From positions 2,237,501 through 2,301,500 of the forward strand of contig NZ_CP077095.1 of the NCBI RefSeq assembly GCF_014268885.2: a stretch of DNA of 64,000 nt. Direction: 5' to 3'. Both the position numbers and the translations under genes were made by a program. The notes under the pieces are model-generated. The model was not told the DNA's origin, searched no databases, and saw nothing but the letters and a program-made list of their open reading frames with translations. Source of the DNA: Pseudomonas xantholysinigenes. GTDB lineage: Bacteria > Pseudomonadota > Gammaproteobacteria > Pseudomonadales > Pseudomonadaceae. How positions within the stretch are numbered: the stretch's first letter is position 1; every line of letters begins with the position of its first letter. Positions 1-8,915 of this stretch are shown piece after piece.

Positions 1-2
1 CC

Positions 3-305
3 TTCGCCGCCTTTGAGCCAGATCCGGCCTTTCCGACCTCGGGTGTGTTCCGCGCAGGGCTGGCGGCATTCACCAAGCTGTTCGCCGATCGCTACGCCGC
101 TGAGAACATCCGCATGAACAACGTGCTGCCGGGCTTTATCGACAGTCTGCCGGAGAAGGAAGAGTTTCGTAGCCGGATTCCCATGGAGCGGTACGGCAAG
201 GCGGAAGAAGTTGCGGCCACGGTCAGCTTCCTGGCCTCCGAGGGCGCGGGTTACATCACGGGGCAGAACCTGCGGGTCGATGGCGGGATCACCCGTTCGG
301 TCTGA
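3..305 (+). CDS. SDR family oxidoreductase, 3' part (cut by window start)
   Basis: This is the C-terminal 100 residues of a short-chain dehydrogenase/reductase; the gene begins before the window. The C-terminal pattern is typical of the family: the helix AGLAAFTKLFADRYA, the segment IRMNNVLPGFIDS, and the terminal YITGQNLRVDGG. At the place where the catalytic Tyr-x3-Lys normally stands (just before AGLAAF) the sequence reads SGVFR, so both the Tyr and the Lys appear to be replaced. This occurs in divergent SDR subfamilies. Substrate is not predictable. The reading frame runs open to the first base of the window. Confidence 0.85.
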   Translation, partial: FAAFEPDPAFPTSGVFRAGLAAFTKLFADRYAAENIRMNNVLPGFIDSLPEKEEFRSRIPMERYGKAEEVAATVSFLASEGAGYITGQNLRVDGGITRSV

Positions 306-328
306 GTTACGGGGGCTTGGCCGGCGCC

Positions 329-354
329 GCAGGAACCAGCTTGCTGGCTCCTGC
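329..354. repeat. REP-like palindrome
   Basis: Near-perfect inverted repeat built on CCAGC-TT-GCTGG with flanking AGGA/TCCT, lying 25 bp behind the SDR stop codon. The same core recurs at 8045-8060 and 18322-18333. It resembles the CCAGCAAGCTGG REP family of fluorescent pseudomonads (family knowledge). Confidence 0.6.
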
Positions 355-448
355 AGCGCTTGAATGTCTGGCGTGACACGCACCATACAGCGAGGCGCGA
401 CTTCCGTTAGCATGTCGCCCTTGTCTAATCTGATGCGGATAACCCCTC

Positions 449-940
449 ATGAGCGCCCTGATGTTCCGTCACGCCACGCCTGACGATGTGGACCGTTGCT
501 TTGCAATCGAAACCAGCGCCTACGAAGGCGACGAGGCCGCCACCCGGGAAAAGATCGCCACGCGCATCGACCAATACCCGCAAGGCTTCCTGATCCTGCA
601 GGCCGACGACCAGCTGATCGGTTTCATCAACAGCGGCTGCGCCCATGAGGTGGTGATGTCGGACGAAGCCTTCAAGGAATTGGTCGGGCATGATCCACGG
701 GCGCCGAACGTGGTGATCATGTCGGTGGTGCTGGATCCGGCCCATCAGGGCCGGGGTCACGCCAGCCGCTTGATGGCGTGCTTCGTCGAGCAGATGCGCG
801 CGGCTGGCAAGGCAACCATCCACCTGATGTGCAAGGACCGCCACGTCGGCCTGTACGAAAAGATGGGATACACCTATGTGCGCCCGTCGGCCTCCGACCA
901 CGGTGGCATGGCCTGGCATGAGATGGTCATGGTGCTTTAG
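449..940 (+). CDS. GNAT family N-acetyltransferase
   Basis: 163-residue protein with the GNAT fold. The acetyl-CoA binding motif A reads VVLDPAHQGRGHASRLM around residues 92-108 (the Q/R-x-x-G-x-G/A turn is QGRGHA), followed by the helix and by a C-terminal strand IHLMCKDRHVGLYEKMGYTYV typical of motif B. The family transfers an acetyl group from acetyl-CoA to an amine; the substrate cannot be told. It stands alone between the SDR and an SH3-like gene on the same strand. A long open frame on the opposite strand (425-1225) is a shadow. Confidence 0.9.
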   Translation: MSALMFRHATPDDVDRCFAIETSAYEGDEAATREKIATRIDQYPQGFLILQADDQLIGFINSGCAHEVVMSDEAFKELVGHDPRAPNVVIMSVVLDPAHQGRGHASRLMACFVEQMRAAGKATIHLMCKDRHVGLYEKMGYTYVRPSASDHGGMAWHEMVMVL

Positions 941-973
941 CATCACTGGCCCACATGGCCAGGGAGAGGCCCC

Positions 974-1327
974 GTGAAGTACCTCGTCGTCGAAGCACAC
1001 CGCAGCGAATACCCCGCGCCCATCACCTTTGTCCAAGGTACCCTGCTGGACGTTGGCCAGCGATACGAAGGCCAGGAACAATGGCAGGACTGGTACCTGT
1101 GCAGCTGCCCGGGGCAAATATCCGGTTGGGTGCCGGGGCAACTGATCGAGCGGCTCGGCGTGGGCCGGGGCAGGGCGCTGGCGGACTACTCGGCCTACGA
1201 GCTGGATGTCGACCCCGGCCAGCAACTCGATGGCCTGCGTTGGCTGAATGGCTGGCTCTGGTGTCGCCGTGTGGAGGGCGACGAGCAGGGCTGGGTGCCG
1301 TTGGCCAAGCTACGTCCCTTGGCCTGA
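974..1327 (+). CDS. SH3-like domain protein
   Basis: 117 residues starting at GTG 974, chosen because a GGGAGAGG ribosome binding site lies at 962-969. The sequence looks like two SH3-type beta barrels in tandem: each half contains a WYLC/WLWC strand followed by GWVP (QISGWVPGQLIERL and EQGWVPLAKLRPL). No signal peptide is seen, so it is probably cytoplasmic. It lies 34 bp downstream of the GNAT gene and may be co-transcribed with it. The function is not known; proteins of this kind are annotated only by their SH3 folds. Confidence 0.75.
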   Translation: MKYLVVEAHRSEYPAPITFVQGTLLDVGQRYEGQEQWQDWYLCSCPGQISGWVPGQLIERLGVGRGRALADYSAYELDVDPGQQLDGLRWLNGWLWCRRVEGDEQGWVPLAKLRPLA

Positions 1328-1329
1328 GG

Positions 1330-1890
1330 TCAGCGCATCGCCAGCACCTCGGCGCTGTCGAGGACCCTCGCATAGTCCATGGCCAGGTTGCTCAAGGCCA
1401 GCGCATGGACATCCTGCGCCGGCCACAGCCGCCCCTGGCGGTCGCGTTGGTCGAAGGTGTAGCAGGCGTCCGCCACCACCACTGTGTCGAAGCCCAGGTT
1501 GCCCGCCGAGCGCGCGGTCGACTCCACCGAGTTGTTGGTGATCACCCCGACGATCAGCAACTGGGCAATCGCCCGTTGATGCAGCCAGTGCTCCAGGCCG
1601 CTGTTGCAGAAGGCATCTGGCACATGTTTTTCGAACAGCGCCTCGCTGCCCTGCGGGGTAAAGGCCTGCTGGAATTCGCAGCCGGGCTGGCCCGGCCAGA
1701 ATACCGACTGAGGATCGCGGGAAATGTGCCGCACATGGACCACCGGCCGCCTGCTTTGCCGCCAGGCGGCGAGCAGTTCAGCCATGCGCAGCTCGGCCTC
1801 GGGGTTGTTGCGGGGCCCCAGGCGCGGATGGTTGATGCCGTTTTGCATGTCGATGATCAGCAGGGCGGCGTTGCTGGCGATGGCGGTCAT
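1330..1890 (-). CDS. isochorismatase-like (cysteine hydrolase family) protein
   Basis: 186 residues, usual length for the isochorismatase-like hydrolases. The first catalytic Asp lies in ALLIIDMQNGI and the Lys in LFEKHVPDAF. The nucleophile region reads GVITNNSVESTARSAGNLGF: the position normally held by Cys is Ser. This variant is common in one subfamily annotated as cysteine hydrolase; whether the Ser acts as nucleophile is not known. The stop codon lies 2 bp from the end of the convergent SH3-like gene. Amide or vinyl-ether hydrolysis is the family's chemistry; the substrate is unknown. Confidence 0.85.
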   Translation of the reverse strand: MTAIASNAALLIIDMQNGINHPRLGPRNNPEAELRMAELLAAWRQSRRPVVHVRHISRDPQSVFWPGQPGCEFQQAFTPQGSEALFEKHVPDAFCNSGLEHWLHQRAIAQLLIVGVITNNSVESTARSAGNLGFDTVVVADACYTFDQRDRQGRLWPAQDVHALALSNLAMDYARVLDSAEVLAMR

Positions 1891-2167
1891 TTCCTGTGGC
1901 TCTCCCGAAGTCCTGCGGCGAACCGTAGCACAGGGGCACAGGCCTCAAGAAAACAGATTGCGCACGGGCTGGCGAATGACGGCCCAGCATGCTTTCGGTT
2001 CATCTGATCCGCTTTTTTTGCGATAACCTGCGTCTGTAACCGTATCAGCCAGGGGCGGACAATACACCCAGGCCCAGCCTTCCACACCGGTGTGCGCTGG
2101 GTAGGCTGCGCCGCTTGCCTTCCAGTGGCCAGTCTTGCCGTTCCGTCATCACACTGTAGAGGTTCAG

Positions 2168-2251
2168 ATGGGCAAGCTCGCGCTGTTTCTGGGTAGTTTT
2201 CTGCTACTGACAATCCTGATTGGCTTGCTGGGGACCATCCCGCCAAGCTGA
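2168..2251 (+). CDS. 27-residue single-span membrane peptide
   Basis: A short open frame with an AGAGG ribosome binding site at 2158-2162, five bases before the ATG. The peptide is MGKL followed by about 20 hydrophobic residues (ALFLGSFLLLTILIGLLG) and a short TIPPS tail, i.e. one transmembrane segment with a positively charged N-terminus. The strong binding site and the coding-like third positions support it. Tiny membrane peptides of this type are often missed in annotation. No function can be assigned. Confidence 0.6.
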   Translation: MGKLALFLGSFLLLTILIGLLGTIPPS

Positions 2252-2455
2252 GCCGCCTCTTTTTCCCGCTTCAGCCCGTCTGCGTTCAAGGCGGGCTCGT
2301 CCTTTTCCCAGGCCATCGCCGGTCACCTGCCGCGCTCGTCTAGACAAGCGGTAGCTGCAAGTCATTCTCAAGTGCAAGGCGCTCGTGTAATCTGCCGCCC
2401 CCTTCTAGGGCCCGCAGCAACGGGCCGATCACCTGCCTTGGAGTTGATACACACT

Positions 2456-2647
2456 ATGGAATGCAAGAAAGGCACTGCAGCGATGCTGGAGTGGCGCGGT
2501 CGTTTTCTCGGCGAGGGTATTCTCCACGAAGAGGACTATGACCAGGCATTGCGCCGTGCCGAAGAGTTGGAGCGTTCCGGGGTGATCAGCGCAAGTGAAT
2601 GGATCGAGTTGGTGAAGCTGGCCAACGCAGCGTTGTTGCGCTTGTAA
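2456..2647 (+). CDS. small protein of unknown function (63 aa)
   Basis: Start taken at ATG 2456; an in-frame upstream extension to 2372 has no ribosome binding site and non-coding composition. A second possible start is ATG 2483. The protein is mostly helical: LEWRGRFLGEGILHEEDYDQALRRAEELERSG is strongly amphipathic with many Glu and Arg, and the end is Leu-rich. No signal peptide or membrane span. Not recognised as a named family. Confidence 0.6.
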   Translation: MECKKGTAAMLEWRGRFLGEGILHEEDYDQALRRAEELERSGVISASEWIELVKLANAALLRL

Positions 2648-2776
2648 AAAATCCTTCAAGGCTTGCGGAAACTGTCCACAAAAATCGTGGGTAGGTCTGT
2701 GGATAAAACGCTGTAGGCCAGCAGTATCAAGCCCTCTGTCAGATTGAGCAGAAATTGAGCAGGCCCGTTTGCGGCA

Positions 2777-3685
2777 TCAGTGTTGCCGTGGATGGGCCTC
2801 GCGCAGGGCCTGCAGCAGTTCGCGAACCTTCGCCGGCACATCCCCTGCCGGGTACACGGCATGCATCTGCGGGTCCTCGCCGGTGCTGGAGGTCAGGTGG
2901 TACTCGGGGCATACCCGCACCAGGCGTCCGGCGCGTACCTCAGGCTCCCCCAGCCAGTCCGCCAGGCGGGCGATACCGGCCCCGGCCAGGGTGGCTTGCA
3001 GCACGGCAACGCCCGAGCCAAGACGCAGGCGCGGCTGTGGTCGCAGGCTGACGAGGTGGCCTTCGCGGCAGAAATGCCAGGCCTTGAGGATGCGCGGCGC
3101 GGTATGCAGGATCAGCGCATGCTGCTCCAGATCGTCCAGCGCCTGCGGCGCGCCAGTGTCCGCAAGGTACCGTGGGCTGGCGTACAGGTGCCGGCGGTAG
3201 CGCCACAGCGGATAGCCAATCAGTTCGCTGGACTGTGGAAACGCCCCGCGGATGACGAAATCGAACTTGCCCTGCAACGGGTCCAGGGACTGGTCGCTGA
3301 ACTGTGCGTCGAGGGTCACCTGGGGGTGACGTCGGGAGAATGCCGCCAATACCTCAGGCAGTACCCGCTGGGCGAGGATTTCAGGGGCCGCCAGGCGAAT
3401 CCAGCCTTGCGCGCTGCCGGTCAGCGCGGCCAATTCCTCGGCGGCGTCGCGTTGCACATCCAGCAAGCGCTCGGCGTGGGGCAGCAAGCGCTCGCCCGCT
3501 TCGGTCAGGGTCACGGCACTGGCGTTGCGGTTGAACAGCTTGGCGCCGCTGTTGTCCTCCAGGGCCTGCACCGCACGGGTTACCGCGCTGGGCGAGCGGC
3601 CCAGGGCACGGGCCGCGCTGACGAAACTGCGCTTGTGCGCGACGCTGACGAAAGCCTGTATTTCACGCAGCATGTCCAGAGCCAT
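2777..3685 (-). CDS. LysR-type transcriptional regulator
   Basis: 302 residues from the ATG at 3685, which has an AGGAAG ribosome binding site; the longer frame to 3715 is ignored. Residues 1-60 form the winged helix-turn-helix (FVSVAHKRSFVSAARALGRSPSAVTRAVQALE), followed by the linker helix and a periplasmic-binding-protein-like effector domain with the usual LDAQFSDQSLDPLQGKFDFVIRG segment. It is divergently placed to a TSUP transporter with 101 bp between the starts, the usual LysR layout, so that transporter is the likely target. The effector is unknown. Confidence 0.93.
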   Translation of the reverse strand: MALDMLREIQAFVSVAHKRSFVSAARALGRSPSAVTRAVQALEDNSGAKLFNRNASAVTLTEAGERLLPHAERLLDVQRDAAEELAALTGSAQGWIRLAAPEILAQRVLPEVLAAFSRRHPQVTLDAQFSDQSLDPLQGKFDFVIRGAFPQSSELIGYPLWRYRRHLYASPRYLADTGAPQALDDLEQHALILHTAPRILKAWHFCREGHLVSLRPQPRLRLGSGVAVLQATLAGAGIARLADWLGEPEVRAGRLVRVCPEYHLTSSTGEDPQMHAVYPAGDVPAKVRELLQALREAHPRQH

Positions 3686-3786
3686 GGTGGGTCTTCCTCG
3701 TTGCAGTATTCGCAACGTGGTATTTCAGCACAGACGCGTCGCTTTGATTAGTCTGGCGGCCTGTTTTTGCCGTCCGGACGTTCAAG

Positions 3787-4548
3787 ATGATGGATATCGC
3801 CCTGCTTTCACTGTTCGCCTTCGCTGCTGGCCTGATCGACGCTGCCGTGGGCGGCGGCGGGCTGATCCAGATCCCGGCGCTGTTCAACGTGCTGCCTACG
3901 GCGCAGCCGGCCTCCCTGCTGGGCAGCAACAAGCTGGCCTCGGTGTGCGGCACGGCCTTTGCCGCGCGCTCGTTCATCCGCAAGGTCAAGCTGGACTGGG
4001 GGCTGATCGTGCCGGCGGCGCTCAGCGCTTTCGTGATGTCGTTCCTCGGCGCGGCCACCGTGTCGCTGGTCCCGGCCAGCGTGATGCGGCCGATGGTGCT
4101 GGTGCTGATTGTGCTGATGGCCATCTACACCTTCTGCAAGAAGGACTTCGGCACTTTGCACAAACCCACCGCGATCGGTCGCAAGGAGCAGTGCCTGGCG
4201 GTGTTGATCGGTGGCGCCATCGGTTTCTACGATGGCCTGTTCGGGCCTGGTACCGGTAGTTTCCTGATCTTCCTGTTCATCCGTTTCTTCGCCCTGGACT
4301 TCCTGCATGCCTCGGCTTCGGCGAAGTTGGTCAACATCGCCACCAACCTCGCCGCGCTTGTGTTCTTCATTCCTTCTGGCAATGTGCTCTGGGCCATTGC
4401 CTTGCCGATGGCGCTGTTCAACATCCTGGGCGCGTTGACCGGCACCTGGTTGGCGGTACGCAAGGGCGCGGGATTCGTGCGGGGATTGTTCCTGATCTTG
4501 CTGTGCGTGCTGATCGCCAAGCTCAGCTGGGACTTGCTGGCCGGTTGA
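3787..4548 (+). CDS. TSUP (TauE/SafE) family transporter
   Basis: 253 residues with about eight hydrophobic segments. The family signature is present twice: AAGLIDAAVGGGGLIQIPAL near the N-terminus and GFYDGLFGPGTGSFLIFLFI in the middle, the two inverted halves of TauE/SafE permeases. Family members export or import small anions such as sulfite, sulfoacetate or organic acids. Located in the inner membrane. It is divergent from a LysR regulator that probably controls it. The stop codon is 1 bp from the stop of the convergent GGDEF gene. Confidence 0.92.
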   Translation: MMDIALLSLFAFAAGLIDAAVGGGGLIQIPALFNVLPTAQPASLLGSNKLASVCGTAFAARSFIRKVKLDWGLIVPAALSAFVMSFLGAATVSLVPASVMRPMVLVLIVLMAIYTFCKKDFGTLHKPTAIGRKEQCLAVLIGGAIGFYDGLFGPGTGSFLIFLFIRFFALDFLHASASAKLVNIATNLAALVFFIPSGNVLWAIALPMALFNILGALTGTWLAVRKGAGFVRGLFLILLCVLIAKLSWDLLAG

Positions 4549-4549
4549 A

Positions 4550-5965
4550 TCAACCCATCTGGCGCTTGGGCACGGCCTGTTCGATACGGTTGCGGCCTTG
4601 GGCCTTGGCCAGGTAAAGGGCCTGGTCGGCGTGAGCCAGCAGCTCGTCGAGGCTCGGGGCTGGGGTATTGGCGCCACAGCCGGCCAGGCCGATGCTGACG
4701 GTGATGGGCAGGCGCTGCTCGGCATGGCTGGTGTGCAGGTCCTGAATCGCCCGGCGCAGGCGCTCGGCGGTGAACTTGGCCTGCTCCGGCGCCAGGCCCG
4801 GCACGACGATGGCGAACTCTTCGCCGCCGAGGCGGGCAAACAGTTCCCCTTCGTGCAACTGGTCGTGCAGGGTATGGGCGAACTGGCGCAGCACCTGGTC
4901 GCCCACGGCATGGCCGTGGCGGTCGTTGATCGACTTGAAGTGGTCGATGTCCAACATCATCAGGGTCAGCGGCATGCTTGGCGAATGTTGCTGGCGGTCA
5001 TCGAGCAACGCGTTGGCGCGGCGGGTGAAGGCGCTGCGGGTGAGGGCGCCGGTCAGGTGGTCGATGGTCGCCTGGTGGGCCAGGCGTGCCATCAGGCTGC
5101 GGTTGGCGTTGCTCACGCAGGCCAGTACCAGCGGCCCGAGCACCAGCATGGCGATGCCCAGGCGCGCCGACATCAGCGTGGTCACCCCGGCTTCGCTCTG
5201 TGGCACGCTGAAGTGCATGAGGTTAAGCGCCACGGCGACGATCAGCGTGCTGCCGGCGGTGAGTGCCAGCAGCGCGACGAGAAATGCCGAATAGCTCAAG
5301 GCGCACCACAGTAGCGCGGCGATCGGGAAGGCGATGGCGCCTGGCCCGCCGAAGAGGATGCTCAGCGACAGCGAGGCCAGCAGCACCAGCAAGGGTGCCA
5401 GGCGAATCGGCTGGCTGTCGCTGCCGCTGCGAGTCAGGGCGCGGGGCGAGGGCGCGCTGAGCATGACCGGCAGCACCAGTACGCTGGTGGAGAACTGTTC
5501 GCTAAACCAGGCCAGCCAGGTGGCACGCAGGGATTGTTCGAACCACGGCGTGGCCATGACGCAGGCCAGGCTGGCGGCGGCCATGGCACCGGCGGCGCAG
5601 GCGCCGAACAGGCACAGGGTGCCGTGGGGCGTGCGCAGGCGACGATGCAGGCGCGGCAGGCGTGCCATCAGGTACCAGATGGTGGCAATGGCGCCGAGGT
5701 TGCATAGGTTGAACCACAAGGCCGGTTGCCAGGTGCTGCCGCAGGCCAGGTCGGCCACGACCATGGCCAGGTAGATCAGGGCGAAGCCCAGCGGGTTGGC
5801 TTGCCGCGGATTGCGCAGCAGCACGCCGGCGAGCACCGCGTTGACCGGCCAGAACAGCGAGAGTGATTCGATCGGTCGGGCGAGGATGCCGGCCAGGGTC
5901 AGGCCCAATGTCAGGCCGAACAGGATCAGCGGAGGCAACAGGCGCGATGGGACTGGAGACACCAT
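4550..5965 (-). CDS. MASE1-GGDEF diguanylate cyclase
   Basis: 471 residues from ATG 5965 (a TTG five codons upstream is possible). About residues 10-300 are a multi-span membrane sensor of MASE1 type (PIESLSLFWPVNAVLAGVLLRNPR is its typical beginning). The C-terminal part is a GGDEF domain with an intact active site GGEEF within ARLGGEEFAIVVPG and the MMLDIDHFKSINDRHGHAVGD segment, so it should make cyclic-di-GMP from GTP at the inner membrane. The position of the RxxD inhibitory site reads HEGE, so product inhibition through the I-site is probably absent. Single gene; signal unknown. Confidence 0.93.
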   Translation of the reverse strand: MVSPVPSRLLPPLILFGLTLGLTLAGILARPIESLSLFWPVNAVLAGVLLRNPRQANPLGFALIYLAMVVADLACGSTWQPALWFNLCNLGAIATIWYLMARLPRLHRRLRTPHGTLCLFGACAAGAMAAASLACVMATPWFEQSLRATWLAWFSEQFSTSVLVLPVMLSAPSPRALTRSGSDSQPIRLAPLLVLLASLSLSILFGGPGAIAFPIAALLWCALSYSAFLVALLALTAGSTLIVAVALNLMHFSVPQSEAGVTTLMSARLGIAMLVLGPLVLACVSNANRSLMARLAHQATIDHLTGALTRSAFTRRANALLDDRQQHSPSMPLTLMMLDIDHFKSINDRHGHAVGDQVLRQFAHTLHDQLHEGELFARLGGEEFAIVVPGLAPEQAKFTAERLRRAIQDLHTSHAEQRLPITVSIGLAGCGANTPAPSLDELLAHADQALYLAKAQGRNRIEQAVPKRQMG

Positions 5966-6094
5966 AGGCTCGACCGGCAAGCGAAGACGGAATCCAGGAA
6001 AACGTTTGTAGGCACCTGGGGCGTTTCGCGTCAGTGTCTTTCAAGTCGGCAATTGATGTCAATTCGCTGCGAACGGCGAAGATTTGGCGCCGGA

Positions 6095-7924
6095 TTACAG
6101 CCTGAACAGCCAAGGCACCATCATCACCGTGACCAGCATCACCAGCACGGTGAACGGCACCCCGACCTTCACGAAATCGGCGAAACGGTATTGCCCAGGG
6201 CCCAGCACCAGGGTGTTCACTGGCGAGGACACTGGGGTCATGAATGCCGCCGAGGCGGCCAGGGCCACGGTCATGGCGAACGGGTAGGGCGACATGCCCA
6301 GTTGCTGGGCCGTGCTCACGGCCACCGGCGCCATCAGCACGGCGGTGGCGGTATTGGAAATGAACAGTCCGATCACCGCCGTGACGGCGAACAGGCAAGC
6401 GAGGATCACCCTGGGGCCGGCGTCGCCGAGCAGGCCAACCAGAGCGCCGACCGCCAGGTCGATGCCGCCGGTCTTCTGCAGCGCCAGGGCGAACGGCAGC
6501 ATGCCGACGATCAGCACCAGGCTTTGCCAGTGGATGGCGCGGTAGGCGCTGTTCATGTCGATGCAACGCCCGGCGCCCATCAGCAGGCAGCCGATCAGCG
6601 CGGCGATGACGTTGGGCACCAGGCCGCTGACCATCAAGCCGACCATCACCGCCAGGCTGAGCAGCGCCTGGGGCGCGCGGGTGCGGGCCGGCGCCACCTG
6701 GTCGATTTCCGCGGGCAGGCTCAGCACCAGGAAGTCCCGTGGCTTGCCTTGCAACTGGCGCACGGCTTTCCATGGGCCAACCACCAGCAGGGTGTCGCCC
6801 AGGCGCAGCTTTTCTTCCAGCAACTGCTCCTCGATGGCGACCTGGTCGCGACGCAGGCCGACCACGTTGAGGTCGTAGCGGGTGCGGAAGGTCAGCTCGA
6901 GAATGCTCTTGCCGATCAGTTGCGAGCCTGGCGGCAGTGAAATTTCGGCCATGCCCAGTTCCTGGGACTGGTCGATGAAGTAGGCGGCCTTGAAATGCAG
7001 CGGCTCGAGCAGCATGGTCTGGCACAGGCTGCGCAGGTCGTCGCGGTTGGCGAACAGGTCGAGCAGCAGCACATCGCCCTGTTGCAGCACGGTGCCGGAA
7101 TCGGCGGCGATCACCCGGGTGGTGAACTTGTGCTGGCGCTCGATGCCGATCACGTTGGCGCCGTGCCGGGTGCGCAGCTCCAGCTCACCGAGGGTGTGGC
7201 CGATCAGTGGCGAATGCGGACGGATCCGCAAACGGCGCTCACGGCCACTGAGCTTGTAGTCCAGCACCAGGTCGAGCAGGGTGCGCCGGCTTTCCACCCG
7301 GCCATCCTTGCGCACTTCGCCATTGAGCCAGTGGCGGGTCAGCAGCATGTAGCCGATGCCGAGCACCAGCACCACCAGGCCGAACGGGGTGAAGCTGAAA
7401 AAGCCGAAACCGGCCTCGCCGTGGCGTACCAGTTCGCTGTGCACCACCACGTTGGGCGGCGTGGCCACCAGGCTGAGCATGCCGCTGATCAGGCCAGCGA
7501 AGCTCAATGGCATCATCAGGCGGCTGGGTGACAGTTGCAGGCGCGCGGCGATGCTCAGCACCACCGGGATGAAGATCGCCACCACGCCGGTGGAACTCAT
7601 CACCGAGCCCAGCCCGGCCACCGCCACCATCAGCAGCACCAGCAGGCGGGCCTCGCTGTTGCCGGCGCGCTCGCTCATCCATTCACCAATGCGGTAGGCG
7701 ATGCCGGTGCGCACCAGCCCTTCGCCGATCACGAACAGCGCGGCGATCAGCACCACGTTGGGGTCGCTGAAACCGGCCAGGGCTTGTTCCACGGTGAGGA
7801 TGCCGGACAGTGGCAGGGCGAGGATCACCAGCAGGGCAACCACATCCATGCGTGGGCGGTTGATGATGAACAGGCAGACGACAACGGCCAGCAGGCCAAG
7901 GACCAAGAGCAGCTCATGGTTCAT
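6095..7924 (-). CDS. SLC13 (DASS) family permease with two TrkA-C domains
   Basis: 609 residues from ATG 7924; the longer frame to 7954 lacks a better binding site. The N- and C-terminal thirds are hydrophobic anion-transporter halves (SLC13 family). The central part, about residues 205-385, holds two TrkA-C/RCK-C domains, each with the pattern [11 protein letters not shown] / [11 protein letters not shown] typical of regulatory ligand-binding domains. The C-terminal half contains [15 protein letters not shown], the family's conserved substrate-site hairpin. Probably a sodium- or proton-coupled carrier for dicarboxylate, sulfate or similar anions; the substrate cannot be told. Confidence 0.9.
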   Translation of the reverse strand: MNHELLLVLGLLAVVVCLFIINRPRMDVVALLVILALPLSGILTVEQALAGFSDPNVVLIAALFVIGEGLVRTGIAYRIGEWMSERAGNSEARLLVLLMVAVAGLGSVMSSTGVVAIFIPVVLSIAARLQLSPSRLMMPLSFAGLISGMLSLVATPPNVVVHSELVRHGEAGFGFFSFTPFGLVVLVLGIGYMLLTRHWLNGEVRKDGRVESRRTLLDLVLDYKLSGRERRLRIRPHSPLIGHTLGELELRTRHGANVIGIERQHKFTTRVIAADSGTVLQQGDVLLLDLFANRDDLRSLCQTMLLEPLHFKAAYFIDQSQELGMAEISLPPGSQLIGKSILELTFRTRYDLNVVGLRRDQVAIEEQLLEEKLRLGDTLLVVGPWKAVRQLQGKPRDFLVLSLPAEIDQVAPARTRAPQALLSLAVMVGLMVSGLVPNVIAALIGCLLMGAGRCIDMNSAYRAIHWQSLVLIVGMLPFALALQKTGGIDLAVGALVGLLGDAGPRVILACLFAVTAVIGLFISNTATAVLMAPVAVSTAQQLGMSPYPFAMTVALAASAAFMTPVSSPVNTLVLGPGQYRFADFVKVGVPFTVLVMLVTVMMVPWLFRL

Positions 7925-8044
7925 GGGAGGGGATGTTCCTTCACACGGGGGCACGTAAGGTTATGGCCCAAGTGTGGCAGCTTGATGCGAATGCGTCGTT
8001 GACGTGCTGCAGTGTTTTGCCGGGTGTGGGCGATCAGCCATAGA

Positions 8045-8060
8045 AGCCAGCAAGCTGGCT
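8045..8060. repeat. REP-like palindrome
   Basis: AGCCAGC-AA-GCTGGCT, a perfect 7-bp stem with 2-bp centre, followed by TCCTAC as in the REP family of fluorescent pseudomonads. It lies between the SLC13 gene and the glycine-zipper gene. Confidence 0.65.
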
Positions 8061-8084
8061 CCTACGGCGGCGTTACGCTATTGA

Positions 8085-8468
8085 TCAGTGACGATGACGC
8101 TTGTGCTTGCCGTTGTTGTCGCCCATGTGGTTGCCGATGGCGCCACCGGCCGCGCCGCCCAGGCCGGCGCCGATGGTCGAGCCGTTGGCGCCGCCGAGCT
8201 TGCCGCCGATCAGCGAGCCGCCCGCCGAACCAAGGCCGCCACCAATGGCGGCTTCGGTGCGATTGCCCTTGCGCGCGCCGACAGCGCTGCCGGCGGCGCC
8301 ACCCAGGCCGGCGCCGATGGCCGCGCCGGTGCTGCCACCGATCTGCTTGCCGACGACGTTGCCCAGGGCGCCGCCCAGGCCGCCACCGATGGCTGCGGTA
8401 CCGTCACCGGCGAAGGCGCCCTGGCACAGCAGCAGGCCAAGGGCGAGGGAAGGCAAAGTCAGACGCAT
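8085..8468 (-). CDS. secreted glycine-zipper protein
   Basis: 127 residues from ATG 8468. A signal peptide (MRLTLPSLALGLLLCQGAFA) is followed by about 100 residues made of Gly-rich repeats of the form GAAIGAGLGGAAGSAVG, the glycine-zipper pattern of outer-membrane associated proteins. The C-terminus is basic and His-rich (HMGDNNGKHKRHRH). No lipobox. It lies leftward with the His/Asp-rich lipoprotein next to it on the same strand. The function is unknown; glycine zippers usually insert in or span membranes. Confidence 0.8.
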   Translation of the reverse strand: MRLTLPSLALGLLLCQGAFAGDGTAAIGGGLGGALGNVVGKQIGGSTGAAIGAGLGGAAGSAVGARKGNRTEAAIGGGLGSAGGSLIGGKLGGANGSTIGAGLGGAAGGAIGNHMGDNNGKHKRHRH

Positions 8469-8541
8469 GTTCAGGAACCTCAGGGGAATCATCAGGGTAG
8501 GGTGCCGCAGGGACGCGGCCAGTCAGGGTTGCAAAGACGCT

Positions 8542-8730
8542 TTAGCGCCAGTAGCGGTCACGGTATTGACGATTGTCGTCATCATCGTCGCCGCGGTCGT
8601 GGCGGTGGTGATGCCGGTGGCCGCGATCACGGTCGCGCCAGCCATCGTCATCGTCGTGGTAGTGGTGGCTGTAGCAGCCGCCGAGCAGCAGCACGGCAGC
8701 GATCAACGCAAGGCTTGCAAGGCGCTTCAT
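8542..8730 (-). CDS. small His/Asp-rich lipoprotein
   Basis: 62 residues from ATG 8730. Signal peptide MKRLASLALIAAVLLLGGC ends in a lipobox (LLGGC), so the mature protein is lipid-anchored. The rest is made of alternating His, Asp and Arg clusters (YSHHYHDDDDGWRDRDRG and the like), which could bind divalent metal ions. That role is inference. It stands 73 bp upstream of the glycine-zipper gene on the same strand. Confidence 0.75.
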   Translation of the reverse strand: MKRLASLALIAAVLLLGGCYSHHYHDDDDGWRDRDRGHRHHHRHDRGDDDDDNRQYRDRYWR

Positions 8731-8915
8731 CACGTTATAGATCCTTGATCCGCAAAGGTTTACGGGGTAACGGATAGGACCGGATTCGCTCCATTTGGTT
8801 CTGCGGTGCGCAAAAAATTGCCGCGCCGTTGATCGGTGGTCGCCGCTGAGAAATGCCGCGCGCGGCACGCGTTGGCAATGCTAGAGTCGCCTTCTTTTTC
8901 TTGCGAGGTTGCAAC

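Noticed and set aside
5502..7025. 507-codon minus-strand frame overlapping GGDEF and SLC13 genes
   Set aside because: It is in another frame across two well-supported genes and is Arg/Pro/Gly-rich as expected for a shadow.
8085..8468. Glycine-rich repeat as a non-coding repeat array
   Set aside because: A good signal peptide and the zipper pattern show that it is a coding region; the DNA repeats follow from the protein repeats.
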